A DNA stretch of 64,000 bases from Thalassobellus sp050294475 (GCA_050294475.1 JBNKOE010000010.1:239920-303919); one strand, 5' to 3'. Positions 17,134-26,368 are shown, counted from the first letter of the stretch. The notes: generated by a model not told the origin, from the letters alone. Made by a program: numbers and translations.

Positions 17134-19821
17134 ATGACAAAAAATATAAAATACAGCTTGTGTATAGTGGTGTTATTTTTAAAATCACTTTCAATTAATG
17201 CGCAAGGTTACTGGAGTAAAATAGAAAAAAAAGAAGCTACTTTGGGTATTGCTGAAGTATATCAAAAATTCAATACACCTAATTTTCAACTAAAATTAGT
17301 AAAAGCATCTCAAACAGTTGCTGGACTTAAACCTATTAAAAATTTAAAGTTCGATTTTACACCAAGCGACCGATTAGAAATTAGAGATAAAGACGGATTA
17401 TATCACCTTGGTGATATCAATTTAAGAATTAAAGAAGAAAACGGAACTTGGAAAAGCTACTCAACAGCAGCAAAACGATTACCAATTGAAGCATTAGAAA
17501 CAACTGGAAACATAATAGCAGGTGCCAATTTAGCAAACACTTTACCTAGCAGTATTCCTGTTACTATAAAACGTTTTTATGAAATTGATAATGACCAATT
17601 AGTGCTTCGGTTCGAAATTACAAACAAAATACCAAATAATATAGAAATAGGCGCTTTAGGTATTCCAATGATTTTCAACAATATATTAGAAGGAAAATCA
17701 TTAGAAGAAACCCATACTCAAAATGTGTTTTTCGACCCTTACATTGGTTTAGACGCAGGTTATTTAGAAGTAAAAAGATTAAGTGGAAAAGGTTCTGCTT
17801 TAGTAGTTTTACCTAAAGAAAATATGGCTTTTGAGGCGTATCGCCCTTTATTGGACGACCCGACTCCTAGAAGTGTGGTTTTTGAAGGTTTTCATGAATG
17901 GATGACCTATACCAAAGCATATACGGAAAATGAATGGAGCGGTGTAAACCAATGGAACAAACCAACATCATTAATACTAAAACCTAATGAAACAAAAAAC
18001 TTTGCTTTAAAGTTTGTGCTATCAAAAAGTATAGAAGATATTCAAAAAACTCTTAAAAAAGAAGATCGACCTATTGCAACCAGTATTCCTGGATATGTAC
18101 TTCCTCAAGATATACGATCTCAATTATTTTTAAATTATAAGAGCGAAGTAAGTTCTTTTGAAATTGAACCTAAAAACGCACTTAAAATTAAAGAAGACGG
18201 ACAAACAAGTAGTGGCATTAAAAAATATAGAGTTCAAGGTAAAAAATGGGGACGTGCAAGATTAACTATCAATTACAAAAATGGCTTAAAGCAAACCATA
18301 AATTATAAGGTTATAAAACCTGAAACCGAAGTAATTAAAGATTTTGGTCACTTTTTAACAACCGAGCAATGGTTTGATAAACCAGACCCTATTTTTAAAA
18401 GAAACCCATCTGTTATAAGTTATGATTACGAAACAAAACAACAATTAACTCAAGATAATCGTGCTTGGGTTGCAGGCTTAAGCGACGAAGGTGGAGCTGG
18501 CGGTTGGCTAGCTGCTATCATGAAACAACTTATTCAACCAGATAGAGAGGAAATTAAAAAATTAGAACAGTTTATAGATCATACACTTTGGGGTAATATT
18601 CAGTATAATGAAGGCAAACACAAATATGGTGTAAAAAAAAGTGTATTCTATTACGAACCAGATTCATTACCAAAAGGCACGTATAGTGATTCTATAAACT
18701 ATAAAACCTGGGCTGCATGGGATCGTAAACATGCTAACGACCCTGGACGTTCTTACAATTACCCTCACGTGGCAGCTGCATATTGGACCATGTATCGTTT
18801 AGCAAGATATAACGAGGGGTTAGTAAACAATAGACCATGGAATTGGTTTTTAAAACAAGCCTACCACACCAGTATTGCCATGGTAGAACAAGCTCCTTAT
18901 TATGCACAATTTGGACAAATGGAAGGCTCTGTGTTTTTATATATTTTAAAAGATTTAAAAACTGAAGATTTTCAAGAAATGGCTTCCGATTTAGAAGCTA
19001 GAATGAAAGAAAGAACCTCACATTGGAAAGCGTTGAATTATCCGTTTGGTAGTGAAATGCCTTGGGATTCTACTGGACAAGAAGAAGTATACCTATGGTG
19101 TGATTATTTTGGTTATGAACATAAAGCAAATGTAACACTAAACGCTATTTTAGCTTATATGCCCACCATGCCACATTGGGCTTATAATGGAAATGCTAGA
19201 AGATATTGGGACTTTTTATACGGTGGAAAATTATCTAGAGTAGAGCGTCAAATTCATCATTACGGTTCTTCCCTAAATGCTATTCCTGTATTAAAACAAT
19301 ATAGAAAAACAAATAATTTATACTTATTAAAAGTGGGCTATGGAGGTCTTTTAGGAGGCATTTCAAATATTACAGAAGATGGTTTTGGTCCGGCTGCATT
19401 CCACTCTTTCCCTACTGAGTTGAGAATAGATTACTTATCTGGCGATTATGGCTCTGGTTTTTACGGTTATGCTGTAAATACAGCTACTTATATTGCAAAA
19501 GATGACAATTTAGGATGGCTCGCATTTGGCGGTAACTTAAGTAATAATAAAAATATTGTAAAAGTAGATATTACAACTGCATCAAAATCTAAAGTTTATA
19601 TTGCTCCAAAAGAATTATGGATAACTTTAGATGCTGGTCAATTTAAAACTGTTAGCTACAATTTAAAAACAGAAGAAATAAGCTTTACTTTAGCCAGTAA
19701 AAGCAATTATACTCCTAATGCTTTTTTAAGAATAAATAAAGATGTAAAGCTTCCTTATTCTAAAATTCGTGGTGCTTTTAAAATACCTTTAAGCAACAAA
19801 GAAACGGTGATAAAAATTTAA
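17134..19821 (+). CDS. Large secreted DUF5695-like protein, putative glycan-active enzyme
   Basis: An 895-residue exported protein with a signal peptide ending near SINAQ (~24). The N-terminal ~320 residues look like a beta-sandwich (QLVLRFEITNKIPNNIEIGALGIPM). The C-terminal half is helical and rich in aromatic and acidic motifs, such as AWVAGLSDEGGAGGWLAAIMKQ, QFGQMEGSVFLYILKDL, HWAYNGNARRYWDFLYGGKL and VGYGGLLGGISNITEDGF. This recalls (alpha/alpha)6-type glycan enzymes, and the wording LERxxHHYGSxLNAxPxL plus YGGLLGxxSNI is what I associate with DUF5695. No biochemical activity is known to me for that family. Its position after a GH127-type gene and before a GH43 remnant suggests a role on the same glycan. 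Confidence 0.6.
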   Translation: MTKNIKYSLCIVVLFLKSLSINAQGYWSKIEKKEATLGIAEVYQKFNTPNFQLKLVKASQTVAGLKPIKNLKFDFTPSDRLEIRDKDGLYHLGDINLRIKEENGTWKSYSTAAKRLPIEALETTGNIIAGANLANTLPSSIPVTIKRFYEIDNDQLVLRFEITNKIPNNIEIGALGIPMIFNNILEGKSLEETHTQNVFFDPYIGLDAGYLEVKRLSGKGSALVVLPKENMAFEAYRPLLDDPTPRSVVFEGFHEWMTYTKAYTENEWSGVNQWNKPTSLILKPNETKNFALKFVLSKSIEDIQKTLKKEDRPIATSIPGYVLPQDIRSQLFLNYKSEVSSFEIEPKNALKIKEDGQTSSGIKKYRVQGKKWGRARLTINYKNGLKQTINYKVIKPETEVIKDFGHFLTTEQWFDKPDPIFKRNPSVISYDYETKQQLTQDNRAWVAGLSDEGGAGGWLAAIMKQLIQPDREEIKKLEQFIDHTLWGNIQYNEGKHKYGVKKSVFYYEPDSLPKGTYSDSINYKTWAAWDRKHANDPGRSYNYPHVAAAYWTMYRLARYNEGLVNNRPWNWFLKQAYHTSIAMVEQAPYYAQFGQMEGSVFLYILKDLKTEDFQEMASDLEARMKERTSHWKALNYPFGSEMPWDSTGQEEVYLWCDYFGYEHKANVTLNAILAYMPTMPHWAYNGNARRYWDFLYGGKLSRVERQIHHYGSSLNAIPVLKQYRKTNNLYLLKVGYGGLLGGISNITEDGFGPAAFHSFPTELRIDYLSGDYGSGFYGYAVNTATYIAKDDNLGWLAFGGNLSNNKNIVKVDITTASKSKVYIAPKELWITLDAGQFKTVSYNLKTEEISFTLASKSNYTPNAFLRINKDVKLPYSKIRGAFKIPLSNKETVIKI

Positions 19822-19889
19822 AGCTGAGCATATAAAATTCATTATAAAAAACAGTTCAAACAATACACAAACTACTATTACTTGTAATA

Positions 19890-20140
19890 GTGATTTTTAC
19901 AATATATCTACGCTCAAAAAGAAATTGATGTAAATACACCTGAAGTGAAAAATCCCATTTCACCAGAATAGTTTGCAGGTTCAACTATTAAAAAATTTGA
20001 TGATATTTATTACATCTATGCCTCTATCGATAGCGAAATACTGGCATCTGGAGTTCCAAAATTGGTATAACTATACTATAAAACCGCCTTTGTTCAGCAC
20101 AAAAAATATTACTAAGCTGATGAAAAAGACAAAACCTTAA
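19890..20140 (+). pseudogene. Remnant of a GH43 glycosidase gene
   Basis: Reading from about 19903 gives the end of a signal peptide and YIYAQKEIDVNTPEVKNPI, then a TAG where the family has Trp (NPISPE*FA), then GSTIKKFDDIYYIYASIDSE and ILASGVP. In another frame just after, NWYNYTIKPPLFSTKNITK continues. Together this matches the N-terminal blade of GH43 (NPI..GxYADPTI.KF.DTYYIYATTD, later DFxNWYNY). At least one nonsense change and one frameshift or deletion are visible, and the rest of the roughly 300-residue domain is absent. The remainder of the 432-bp gap holds only the terminator and spacer before the tRNA. Confidence 0.7.
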
Positions 20141-20164
20141 TTATCTTAAATTATTTTTTTAAAT

Positions 20165-20204
20165 AAAAAGAGGCTTTCTTGACATTTTCAGATAGCCTCT
20201 TTTT
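20165..20204. terminator. Bidirectional terminator hairpin at the end of the utilisation locus
   Basis: AAAAAGAGGCT (from 20165) and AGCCTCTTTTT (to about 20204) form an 11-bp stem with A/T tracts on both sides, so it can stop transcription leaving the GH cluster and also serve the minus strand after the tRNA-Arg gene. Confidence 0.75.
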
Positions 20205-20253
20205 GTTATTTAACCTAAAAGCTTCTAATAAAAATTTATTTAAGCTTTAATTG

Positions 20254-20327
20254 TGACCGCGAAGGGATTCGAACCCCCAACCCTCAGAGCCGAAATCTGA
20301 TATTCTATCCAGTTGAACTACGCAGCC
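20254..20327 (-). tRNA. tRNA-Arg (anticodon TCG)
   Basis: On the minus strand a 74-nt cloverleaf begins GGCTGCGTAGTTCAACTGG. The anticodon arm is TCAGA-TTTCGGC-TCTGA, giving anticodon TCG (reads CGA, Arg). The T arm contains GGTTCGAATCC, and the acceptor GGCTGCG pairs with CGCGGTC (two G-U pairs) before discriminator A. CCA is not encoded. Its 3' end faces the accessory locus. Confidence 0.93.
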
Positions 20328-20361
20328 ATTCATTCCTGCAAATGCAGAAATCTTATGTCTT

Positions 20362-20811
20362 TTAAGCTAATTTTTGTCTAACAATATTAGAAATGGTTTT
20401 TCCATCGGCTTGTCCAGCTAATTCTTTGCTAACAATACCCATAACTTTCCCCATATCTTTCATACCTTCTGCTCCAACTTGATTAATTGTTGCCACCACA
20501 ACTTTTTCAATTTCTTCGTCGCTTAATGCCTCTGGTAAAAACTGACTTATCACCTCAGCTTCTGCTAATTCTGGTGCAGCTAAATCTTCTCTACCTTGTT
20601 CTAAATATACAGCAGCACTGTCTTTACGTTGTTTTACTTGCTTTTGAAGTATTTTTAGTTCCTCTTCTTCTGTTAACTCTTCTTTAGCGCCACTTTCTGT
20701 TTGAGCTAATAATATAGCTGACTTTACTGCACGCAAAGCCGTTAAAGCAGTTTGATTTTTAGATTTCATCGCTTCTTTAAGCGCTGTCATTATATCTTGT
20801 TGTAAACTCAT
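20362..20811 (-). CDS. yqeY: GatB/YqeY domain-containing protein
   Basis: A 149-residue cytosolic protein with the YqeY fold: an N-terminal helical half (MTALKEAMKSKNQTALTALRAVKSAI) and a C-terminal three-helix bundle like the tail of GatB (GAEGMKDMGKVMGIVSKELAGQADGKTISNIVRQKLA). The tail resembles the tRNA-binding region of the GatCAB amidotransferase; the function of free-standing YqeY is not firmly established. It lies between ftsZ and tRNA-Arg, separated from ftsZ by a terminator and its own promoter-like element, so it is not strictly part of the dcw transcript. Confidence 0.92.
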   Translation of the reverse strand: MSLQQDIMTALKEAMKSKNQTALTALRAVKSAILLAQTESGAKEELTEEEELKILQKQVKQRKDSAAVYLEQGREDLAAPELAEAEVISQFLPEALSDEEIEKVVVATINQVGAEGMKDMGKVMGIVSKELAGQADGKTISNIVRQKLA

Positions 20812-20831
20812 TGGTATCCTTTATTTAATTG

Positions 20832-20863
20832 CGAAGATAAAAAATAGATTTCTGCCTTCGCAA
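20832..20863 (-). promoter_or_regulatory. Promoter-like element of yqeY
   Basis: On the minus strand TTG (20863-20861) is followed after 21 nt by TATCTTCG (20839-20832), a one-mismatch form of the Bacteroidota -7 box TAnnTTTG, about 20 nt before the yqeY ATG. The two elements also form an 8-bp inverted repeat (TTGCGAAG / CTTCGCAA). Confidence 0.45.
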
Positions 20864-20891
20864 AAATGATGAAAAATAATTAAATAATAAA

Positions 20892-20919
20892 CCCGAAAAA
20901 CTGAGGGAAATTTTTCGGG
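20892..20919 (-). terminator. Terminator of the dcw cluster, after ftsZ
   Basis: CCCGAAAAA (20892-20900) and TTTTTCGGG (20911-20919) form a 9-bp stem with a 10-nt loop, 30 nt beyond the ftsZ stop. The minus strand then continues with a T-rich tract (TTTATTATTTAATTATTTTTC). Confidence 0.65.
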
Positions 20920-20948
20920 CTAATTAACTAAGTAAGTCTAGTAATATT

Positions 20949-22934
20949 TTAATCTACATTATCATGTAAAAACGAATTATTACTTCTTAATTGTATATCA
21001 TCATTATCATCTAATCCAATACTTGTTCTAGACATATCTGTTTCTGATGAATGTTTAGCATCTTCTAAATTAACACCTTGGCGTTTATATGCAGGTACTT
21101 TTTCTATATCATCAATTTTTGCATTATTAAATTTATAGTTAAAATCCTTCATCTTACGTCTACGCTCTTCTGCTCGCTCTATAAGTAATTCGGAAATTGG
21201 ACTATTCATAGGGTCTACTTCTTCATCTACAGACTCCTCAACAGTTTCTTTCTGAATAATTTTCTTTTCGAAAACAATTTCTTCCTCTACACCTTCTAAA
21301 ACTTCATTAGCAGATTTTTGTTTCTTGTTTAATGACGATTCAACTTCGGTATAATCATCTAGTACATAACGTACATCTCCTTCTTCATTAGTTTCATTAA
21401 CAGTAATTAACTCCACATAATCATTTACATCAATCTTTTTAACTTCATCATCGGTTAACTCATATGATATTTCATCATCTGCTTCGTTAACTTCCTCATT
21501 TTTAGAAGAAATTGGTAAATCAAATGTTAATGTGATTTGTTGTTCTTCTTCAACATAATCTGAAACAACCTCAATATCCTTCATATCTTCAATATCTCCA
21601 GACATTCTAGTTACAGGTTTAATAACAAAATCTTCATCATCTTCTACATTAGCTGAAACTTCATCATATACCACATCTATGTTTTTAATAATTTCTGATG
21701 TGGGAATCAAATTTATATCCTTTTCTTCCTCTTTTGATACTTCTTTAGCTTCTACTGCTTTTTTAACTGGAGTATCTTCTTCAACTTCTAAATCTAAAGT
21801 ATGTCTTACAACAGGTGGTTCTTCTTTCTTTTCTAATTCTATAACTGGTGCTATAATAACTGGCTCGCGTTCTTGTGAAGCTAAATCTTGATCTTCACTT
21901 AACGAATGAATTACTTTTTTTGTTTCGGTATTAGAAATCTCATCTTGTTGCTCTACATTAAACCCAGTAGCAATAATAGTTACAGCAATTGATTCTTCTA
22001 ATGATTCATCTTCACCAACCCCCATAATAATATTAGCACCATGACCTGCTTCATTTTGAATATGATCATTTATTTCACCAATTTCATCAATAGTAATTTC
22101 ATGAGAACCAGAAACAATTAGCAGCAATACATTTTTAGCCCCGGTAATTTTATTATCATTTAATAATGGTGAATCTAAAGCTTTACGAATAGCATCTTGA
22201 GCACGGTTTTGACCTGATGCCAATGCTGACCCCATAATGGCTGTACCACTATTACTTAAAACGGTTTTAGCATCACGTAAATCGATGTTTTGTGTGTAAT
22301 GGTGTGTAATAACTTCGGCTATACCACGAGCAGCGGTAGCTAACACTTCATCTGCTTTAGAGAATCCTGCTTTAAAACCAAGGTTTCCATAAACCTCACG
22401 AAGTTTATTATTATTAATTACTATTAAAGAATCTACAACATTTCTTAATTTTTCAATCCCTTTTTGAGATTGCTCGATACGCATTTTTCCTTCAAACTGA
22501 AATGGCATTGTTACAATTCCAACCGTTAAAATGTCTAAATCTTTAGCCATTTTAGCAATAATTGGAGCTGCACCTGTACCAGTACCTCCACCCATTCCTG
22601 CGGTAATGAAAACCATTTTAGTATTAGTATCTAACATTTGTGAAATGTCATCAAAACTTTCAACGGCAGATTGTTCACCAATATCTGGGTTTGCACCTGC
22701 ACCTAATCCTTCAGTTAAGTTAACACCTAACTGTATTTTGTTTGGAACGCCACTATTTTGAAGTGCTTGTGCATCTGTATTACAAATGTAAAAATCGACT
22801 CCTTTAATGCCTTGTTGGAACATGTGGTTTATGGCATTGCTACCACCACCGCCAACACCAATAACTTTAATAACATTTGATTGATTCTTGGGTAAATCAA
22901 ATGCGATGCTTTCGAATTCTTTTTTGCTGCTCAT
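20949..22934 (-). CDS. ftsZ: Cell division GTPase FtsZ with long C-terminal linker
   Basis: The tubulin-like protein that polymerises into the division ring. The GTPase core (~1-325) carries the N-terminal VIGVGGGGSNAINHM, the signature GGGTGTGAAP and the T7-loop region KADEVLATAARGIAEVI. At 661 residues it is far longer than the ~380-390 of E. coli FtsZ. The excess is an acidic, low-complexity linker (~330-590) followed by a conserved tail peptide KVPAYKRQGV, the likely counterpart of the FtsA/ZipA-binding peptide, and a further ~45 residues ending NSFLHDNVD. Long linkers are usual in Bacteroidota. It is the last gene of the dcw cluster, 52 nt after ftsA. Confidence 0.98.
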   Translation of the reverse strand: MSSKKEFESIAFDLPKNQSNVIKVIGVGGGGSNAINHMFQQGIKGVDFYICNTDAQALQNSGVPNKIQLGVNLTEGLGAGANPDIGEQSAVESFDDISQMLDTNTKMVFITAGMGGGTGTGAAPIIAKMAKDLDILTVGIVTMPFQFEGKMRIEQSQKGIEKLRNVVDSLIVINNNKLREVYGNLGFKAGFSKADEVLATAARGIAEVITHHYTQNIDLRDAKTVLSNSGTAIMGSALASGQNRAQDAIRKALDSPLLNDNKITGAKNVLLLIVSGSHEITIDEIGEINDHIQNEAGHGANIIMGVGEDESLEESIAVTIIATGFNVEQQDEISNTETKKVIHSLSEDQDLASQEREPVIIAPVIELEKKEEPPVVRHTLDLEVEEDTPVKKAVEAKEVSKEEEKDINLIPTSEIIKNIDVVYDEVSANVEDDEDFVIKPVTRMSGDIEDMKDIEVVSDYVEEEQQITLTFDLPISSKNEEVNEADDEISYELTDDEVKKIDVNDYVELITVNETNEEGDVRYVLDDYTEVESSLNKKQKSANEVLEGVEEEIVFEKKIIQKETVEESVDEEVDPMNSPISELLIERAEERRRKMKDFNYKFNNAKIDDIEKVPAYKRQGVNLEDAKHSSETDMSRTSIGLDDNDDIQLRSNNSFLHDNVD

Positions 22935-22986
22935 AAATTCTGTTTTACTGGGGTTTTACTATATATTTTTTATTCAATGGGTTTAG

Positions 22987-24300
22987 TTATTCTGCGTTAT
23001 CTAAAAAATCTTTAACGCGTTCTGTTAACTTATCAAGGAATGAGCGTCTTTCCTTAATAGGTTTTTCTATAATTTCATCTTCAATTGGTGCTTCTTCTTC
23101 ATTTTTAACTTGCTCTTCTTCTTGTTCAATTTTTCTTCGTTCTTGACGCTTTAAGCCATCCAAAACCAACCCAACTGCTGTTGCGTATAATGGACTTGTA
23201 ACATCTTCATCACTATCTCCTGCTAAATGCTCGTTTGGATAGCCTATTCTGGTATCCATTCCTGTTATATATTCTACTAATTGTTTTAAATGCTTTAATT
23301 GGCTTCCTCCACCTGTTAAAACAATACCTGCAATGAGTTTCTTCTTTTGTTCTTCGTGTCCGTAGTTTTTAATTTCAACATACACTTGCTCCACTATTTC
23401 TACAACACGTGCATGTATAATTTTTGATAGATTTTTAAGCGTAATTTCTTTAGGCTCTCTTCCTCGTAATCCAGGTATTGAAACAATCTCATTATCCTTG
23501 TTTTCTCCTGGCCATGCTGAACCGAATTTTATTTTAAGTAACTCTGCCTGTTTTTCTATTATAGAACAACCTTCTTTAATATCTTCTGTAATTACGTTTC
23601 CTCCAAAAGGAATAACTGCTGTGTGACGAATAATACCATCTCTAAAAATGGCTAAATCTGTGGTTCCGCCTCCTATATCAATCAAAGCAACACCAGCTTC
23701 TTTTTCTTCCTGACTTAATACAGCATTAGCAGAAGCTAATGGCTCTAAAGTTATACCCTCAAGATTTAAACCTGAACTTTGCACACATCGCCCAATATTT
23801 CTAATAGAAGATACTTGCCCAACAACTACATGGAAATTAGCTTCTAAACGACCTCCATACATTCCAATAGGTTCTTTTATTTCAGCTTGCCCATCTACTT
23901 TATACTCCTGTGGCAAAACATGTATAATTTCTTCACCTGGAAGCATTACTAATTTATGCACCTGATTAATTAATCTATCAATATCATCTTCATCTATAAC
24001 TGTTTCAGAATTTGATCTGGTAATATAATCGCTATGTTGTAAACTGCGTATATGTTGACCTGCAATACCAACTGTTACACCTTCTATTTTAGTTGACGCA
24101 GCAACTTCAGCTTCTTGAACAGCTTGTTGTATTGATTGTATAGTTTGCGTAATATTATTTACTACACCACGGTGTACGCCTAAACTTTTAGACTTACCAA
24201 TGCCTATAATTTCAAGTTTGCCGTATTCGTTCTTACGACCAATCATAGCCACAATCTTTGTGGTTCCTATGTCTAATCCTACTGCTATATTATGCTCCAT
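22987..24300 (-). CDS. ftsA: Cell division protein FtsA (actin-like)
   Basis: A 437-residue actin-fold ATPase that tethers FtsZ filaments to the inner membrane. The phosphate-1 motif GLDIGTTKIVAMIG (~8-21), phosphate-2 motif GVALIDIGGGTTDLAIF (~203-219) and adenosine motif GIVLTGGGSQLKHL (~325-338) are present, with the FtsA-specific 1C subdomain between. The C-terminus has an acidic stretch and then a basic/hydrophobic segment (RRSFLDKLTERVKDFLDN) consistent with the amphipathic membrane-targeting helix. It starts 3 nt after ftsQ ends and is followed by ftsZ. Confidence 0.97.
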   Translation of the reverse strand: MEHNIAVGLDIGTTKIVAMIGRKNEYGKLEIIGIGKSKSLGVHRGVVNNITQTIQSIQQAVQEAEVAASTKIEGVTVGIAGQHIRSLQHSDYITRSNSETVIDEDDIDRLINQVHKLVMLPGEEIIHVLPQEYKVDGQAEIKEPIGMYGGRLEANFHVVVGQVSSIRNIGRCVQSSGLNLEGITLEPLASANAVLSQEEKEAGVALIDIGGGTTDLAIFRDGIIRHTAVIPFGGNVITEDIKEGCSIIEKQAELLKIKFGSAWPGENKDNEIVSIPGLRGREPKEITLKNLSKIIHARVVEIVEQVYVEIKNYGHEEQKKKLIAGIVLTGGGSQLKHLKQLVEYITGMDTRIGYPNEHLAGDSDEDVTSPLYATAVGLVLDGLKRQERRKIEQEEEQVKNEEEAPIEDEIIEKPIKERRSFLDKLTERVKDFLDNAE

Positions 24301-24303
24301 GGG

Positions 24304-25023
24304 TTATATTTTGGTACATATTACTTGGTTGTCAAACTGTAAATTGACTTTACTATAATTATTAAGCGCCTTCTCTTTTTGATTTTTTTGATAAAACGCT
24401 TTCAAATTATTAATTTTCTTATCTAAAAAATTCACATCTCCTAATTGCACTTCAAAATCACACTGTCTTAATTTTAAAGAAATTTTGTTATTGATATCTT
24501 GATGAATCTCTATAACATTCATTTTCAAAAAATTATCGTCATTTATTTTACTTGCAATTGTAAATACATTTTTTAATTTGTTTTTTTCAACATAACCAGT
24601 AACTAGAGGTACTCTGGCAGAAAAATTGTTTGACAAAGGCATATAAAAACCTTCGTCATCAATATAATACGACGCGTTAGTACTAACTCGTGCTATTGGT
24701 GTTTTTTGCTCTATTTTGGCGTTAAGCAAGCCATTTACAGCAACATACACTTCTGCAGCTTTTATCATTGGATTAGATTTGAGGGCATTCTCTAACTTAT
24801 TCAAATCTAAAGCTTCTTTGCGCACGTTTTTAACTGCTCCGTAATTTTGTATTAACAATTTACTAACAGTTTCATTTGTTATAAAAAGATTATTTTCTCC
24901 AACAAATTGCACTTTAGGCGCTGTTATCATCCTATTCATATTTCTGTTTGAAGCAAAAGCGAACAAAAAGACCACCAAGCCTAACAAACCAATCATCTTT
25001 ATGTAAACCCAATTAACTCGCAA
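24304..25023 (-). CDS. ftsQ: Cell division protein FtsQ/DivIB
   Basis: A 239-residue bitopic membrane protein of the divisome: one N-terminal transmembrane helix (MIGLLGLVVFLFAFA, ~10-24), then a periplasmic region with a POTRA-like segment (FVGENNLFITNETVSKLLIQNYG) and the FtsQ domain. The frame begins with TTG at 25023, overlapping murC by 11 nt; the N-terminus RVNWVYIKMIGL is like that of other flavobacterial FtsQ proteins, so the TTG start is plausible. The alternative ATG at 24996 would remove nine residues. It lies between murC and ftsA as expected. Confidence 0.9.
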   Translation of the reverse strand: MRVNWVYIKMIGLLGLVVFLFAFASNRNMNRMITAPKVQFVGENNLFITNETVSKLLIQNYGAVKNVRKEALDLNKLENALKSNPMIKAAEVYVAVNGLLNAKIEQKTPIARVSTNASYYIDDEGFYMPLSNNFSARVPLVTGYVEKNKLKNVFTIASKINDDNFLKMNVIEIHQDINNKISLKLRQCDFEVQLGDVNFLDKKINNLKAFYQKNQKEKALNNYSKVNLQFDNQVICTKI

Positions 25024-26365
25024 TACTTAACTCTTTTTTAATTCGTTTTACTTCTTCTCCAATATCACCAGCACCAATAGTTAATACAATTTGAGCATCA
25101 CTTTTAAGTATCTGCTCTAATAATTCCTTTTTACTAACTAACTGCTTGTTTTTATTATCAATTTTATCTAGCAACCATTGTGATGTCACACCTTCAATAG
25201 GCAATTCTCTTGCAGGATAAATATCTAATAATATCAATTCATCAAACTGAGATAAACTTTTAGCAAAATCGTCTACAAAATCTCGTGTTCTACTATATAA
25301 ATGAGGCTGAAAAATAGCCAACACTTTTTTATTTGGATACATTTCTCGCACTGCTTGATATACCGCATTAATTTCTTCTGGATGATGCGCATAATCGTCT
25401 ATAAAAACAAGATTTTCTGTTTTTATATGATAGGTAAATCGTCGCTTTACACCTTTATAAGATGCTAAAGCTTTGGCGAGCTGTTGGTGAGGACAACCAT
25501 ATTCTACAGCCATCGCCAAGGCTATTAAAGCATTCGACAAATTATGTCTCCCAGGCAGGTTAAATTGAAAATTTTCTAGTACTGTATTTGGTGTTTTAAC
25601 ATCAAATACATAAGTACCGTTTTCTATTTTTATATTTTGAACCGTATAATCTGAATCATCTTCTATACCGTAAGTTATTCCTTTTAATGGCAATCCGTTT
25701 TTAATAAACAATTTTCCATTTGGTTTTAATCTTTCTGAAAAATCTTTAAAAGATTGATTTAAAGCATCAGCTTCTCCGTAAATATCTAAATGATCGGCAT
25801 CCATAGATGTAATACATGCTATATTTGGCGACAACCTTAAAAAAGAACGATCAAATTCATCTGCTTCAACTACTGAAACCTCTGTTCCATTTATGATTAA
25901 GTTAGAATTATAGTTTTCACTAATTCCTCCTAAAAAAGCGGTTAACGGCACTTCGCATTCATTCATTAAATGACCGAGAATACTAGTAGTAGTTGTTTTT
26001 CCATGAGTTCCTGCAACCGCTAAACAAAATGTATGCTCAGTTATTAATCCTAAAACTTCCGAACGTTTTAAAACCTGATAACCTTTATCCATAAAATAAT
26101 TTAGTTCTAAATGATTTTTAGGAATCGCAGGCGTATAAACCACCAAAGTGTCTTCAGAATTCAAAAAATTAGAGTCTATATTTTTAACAGCATCTTCAAA
26201 ATGAATATCAATACCTAAAGCCACTAAACCATCAGTAATCTCCGTCTGTGTTTTATCATAACCAGCAACCTGCTTATCATTCGCCTTAAAATATCGCGCC
26301 AAGGCACTCATACCTATACCACCAATACCAATAAAATAAACCTTATTTATCTGCTCTAAATTCAT
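25013..26365 (-). CDS. murC: UDP-N-acetylmuramate--L-alanine ligase
   Basis: A 450-residue ATP-dependent cytosolic ligase that adds L-Ala to UDP-MurNAc, the first amino acid of the peptidoglycan stem. An N-terminal nucleotide-sugar domain with FIGIGGIGMSALARY (~11-25), the central P-loop GTHGKTTTTSILGHLM (~119-134) and the C-terminal domain with FIDDYAHHPEEI are all present. Length is normal. It overlaps ftsQ by 11 nt and follows murG with 3 nt spacing. Confidence 0.98.
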   Translation of the reverse strand: MNLEQINKVYFIGIGGIGMSALARYFKANDKQVAGYDKTQTEITDGLVALGIDIHFEDAVKNIDSNFLNSEDTLVVYTPAIPKNHLELNYFMDKGYQVLKRSEVLGLITEHTFCLAVAGTHGKTTTTSILGHLMNECEVPLTAFLGGISENYNSNLIINGTEVSVVEADEFDRSFLRLSPNIACITSMDADHLDIYGEADALNQSFKDFSERLKPNGKLFIKNGLPLKGITYGIEDDSDYTVQNIKIENGTYVFDVKTPNTVLENFQFNLPGRHNLSNALIALAMAVEYGCPHQQLAKALASYKGVKRRFTYHIKTENLVFIDDYAHHPEEINAVYQAVREMYPNKKVLAIFQPHLYSRTRDFVDDFAKSLSQFDELILLDIYPARELPIEGVTSQWLLDKIDNKNKQLVSKKELLEQILKSDAQIVLTIGAGDIGEEVKRIKKELSIAS

Positions 26366-26368
26366 TAA

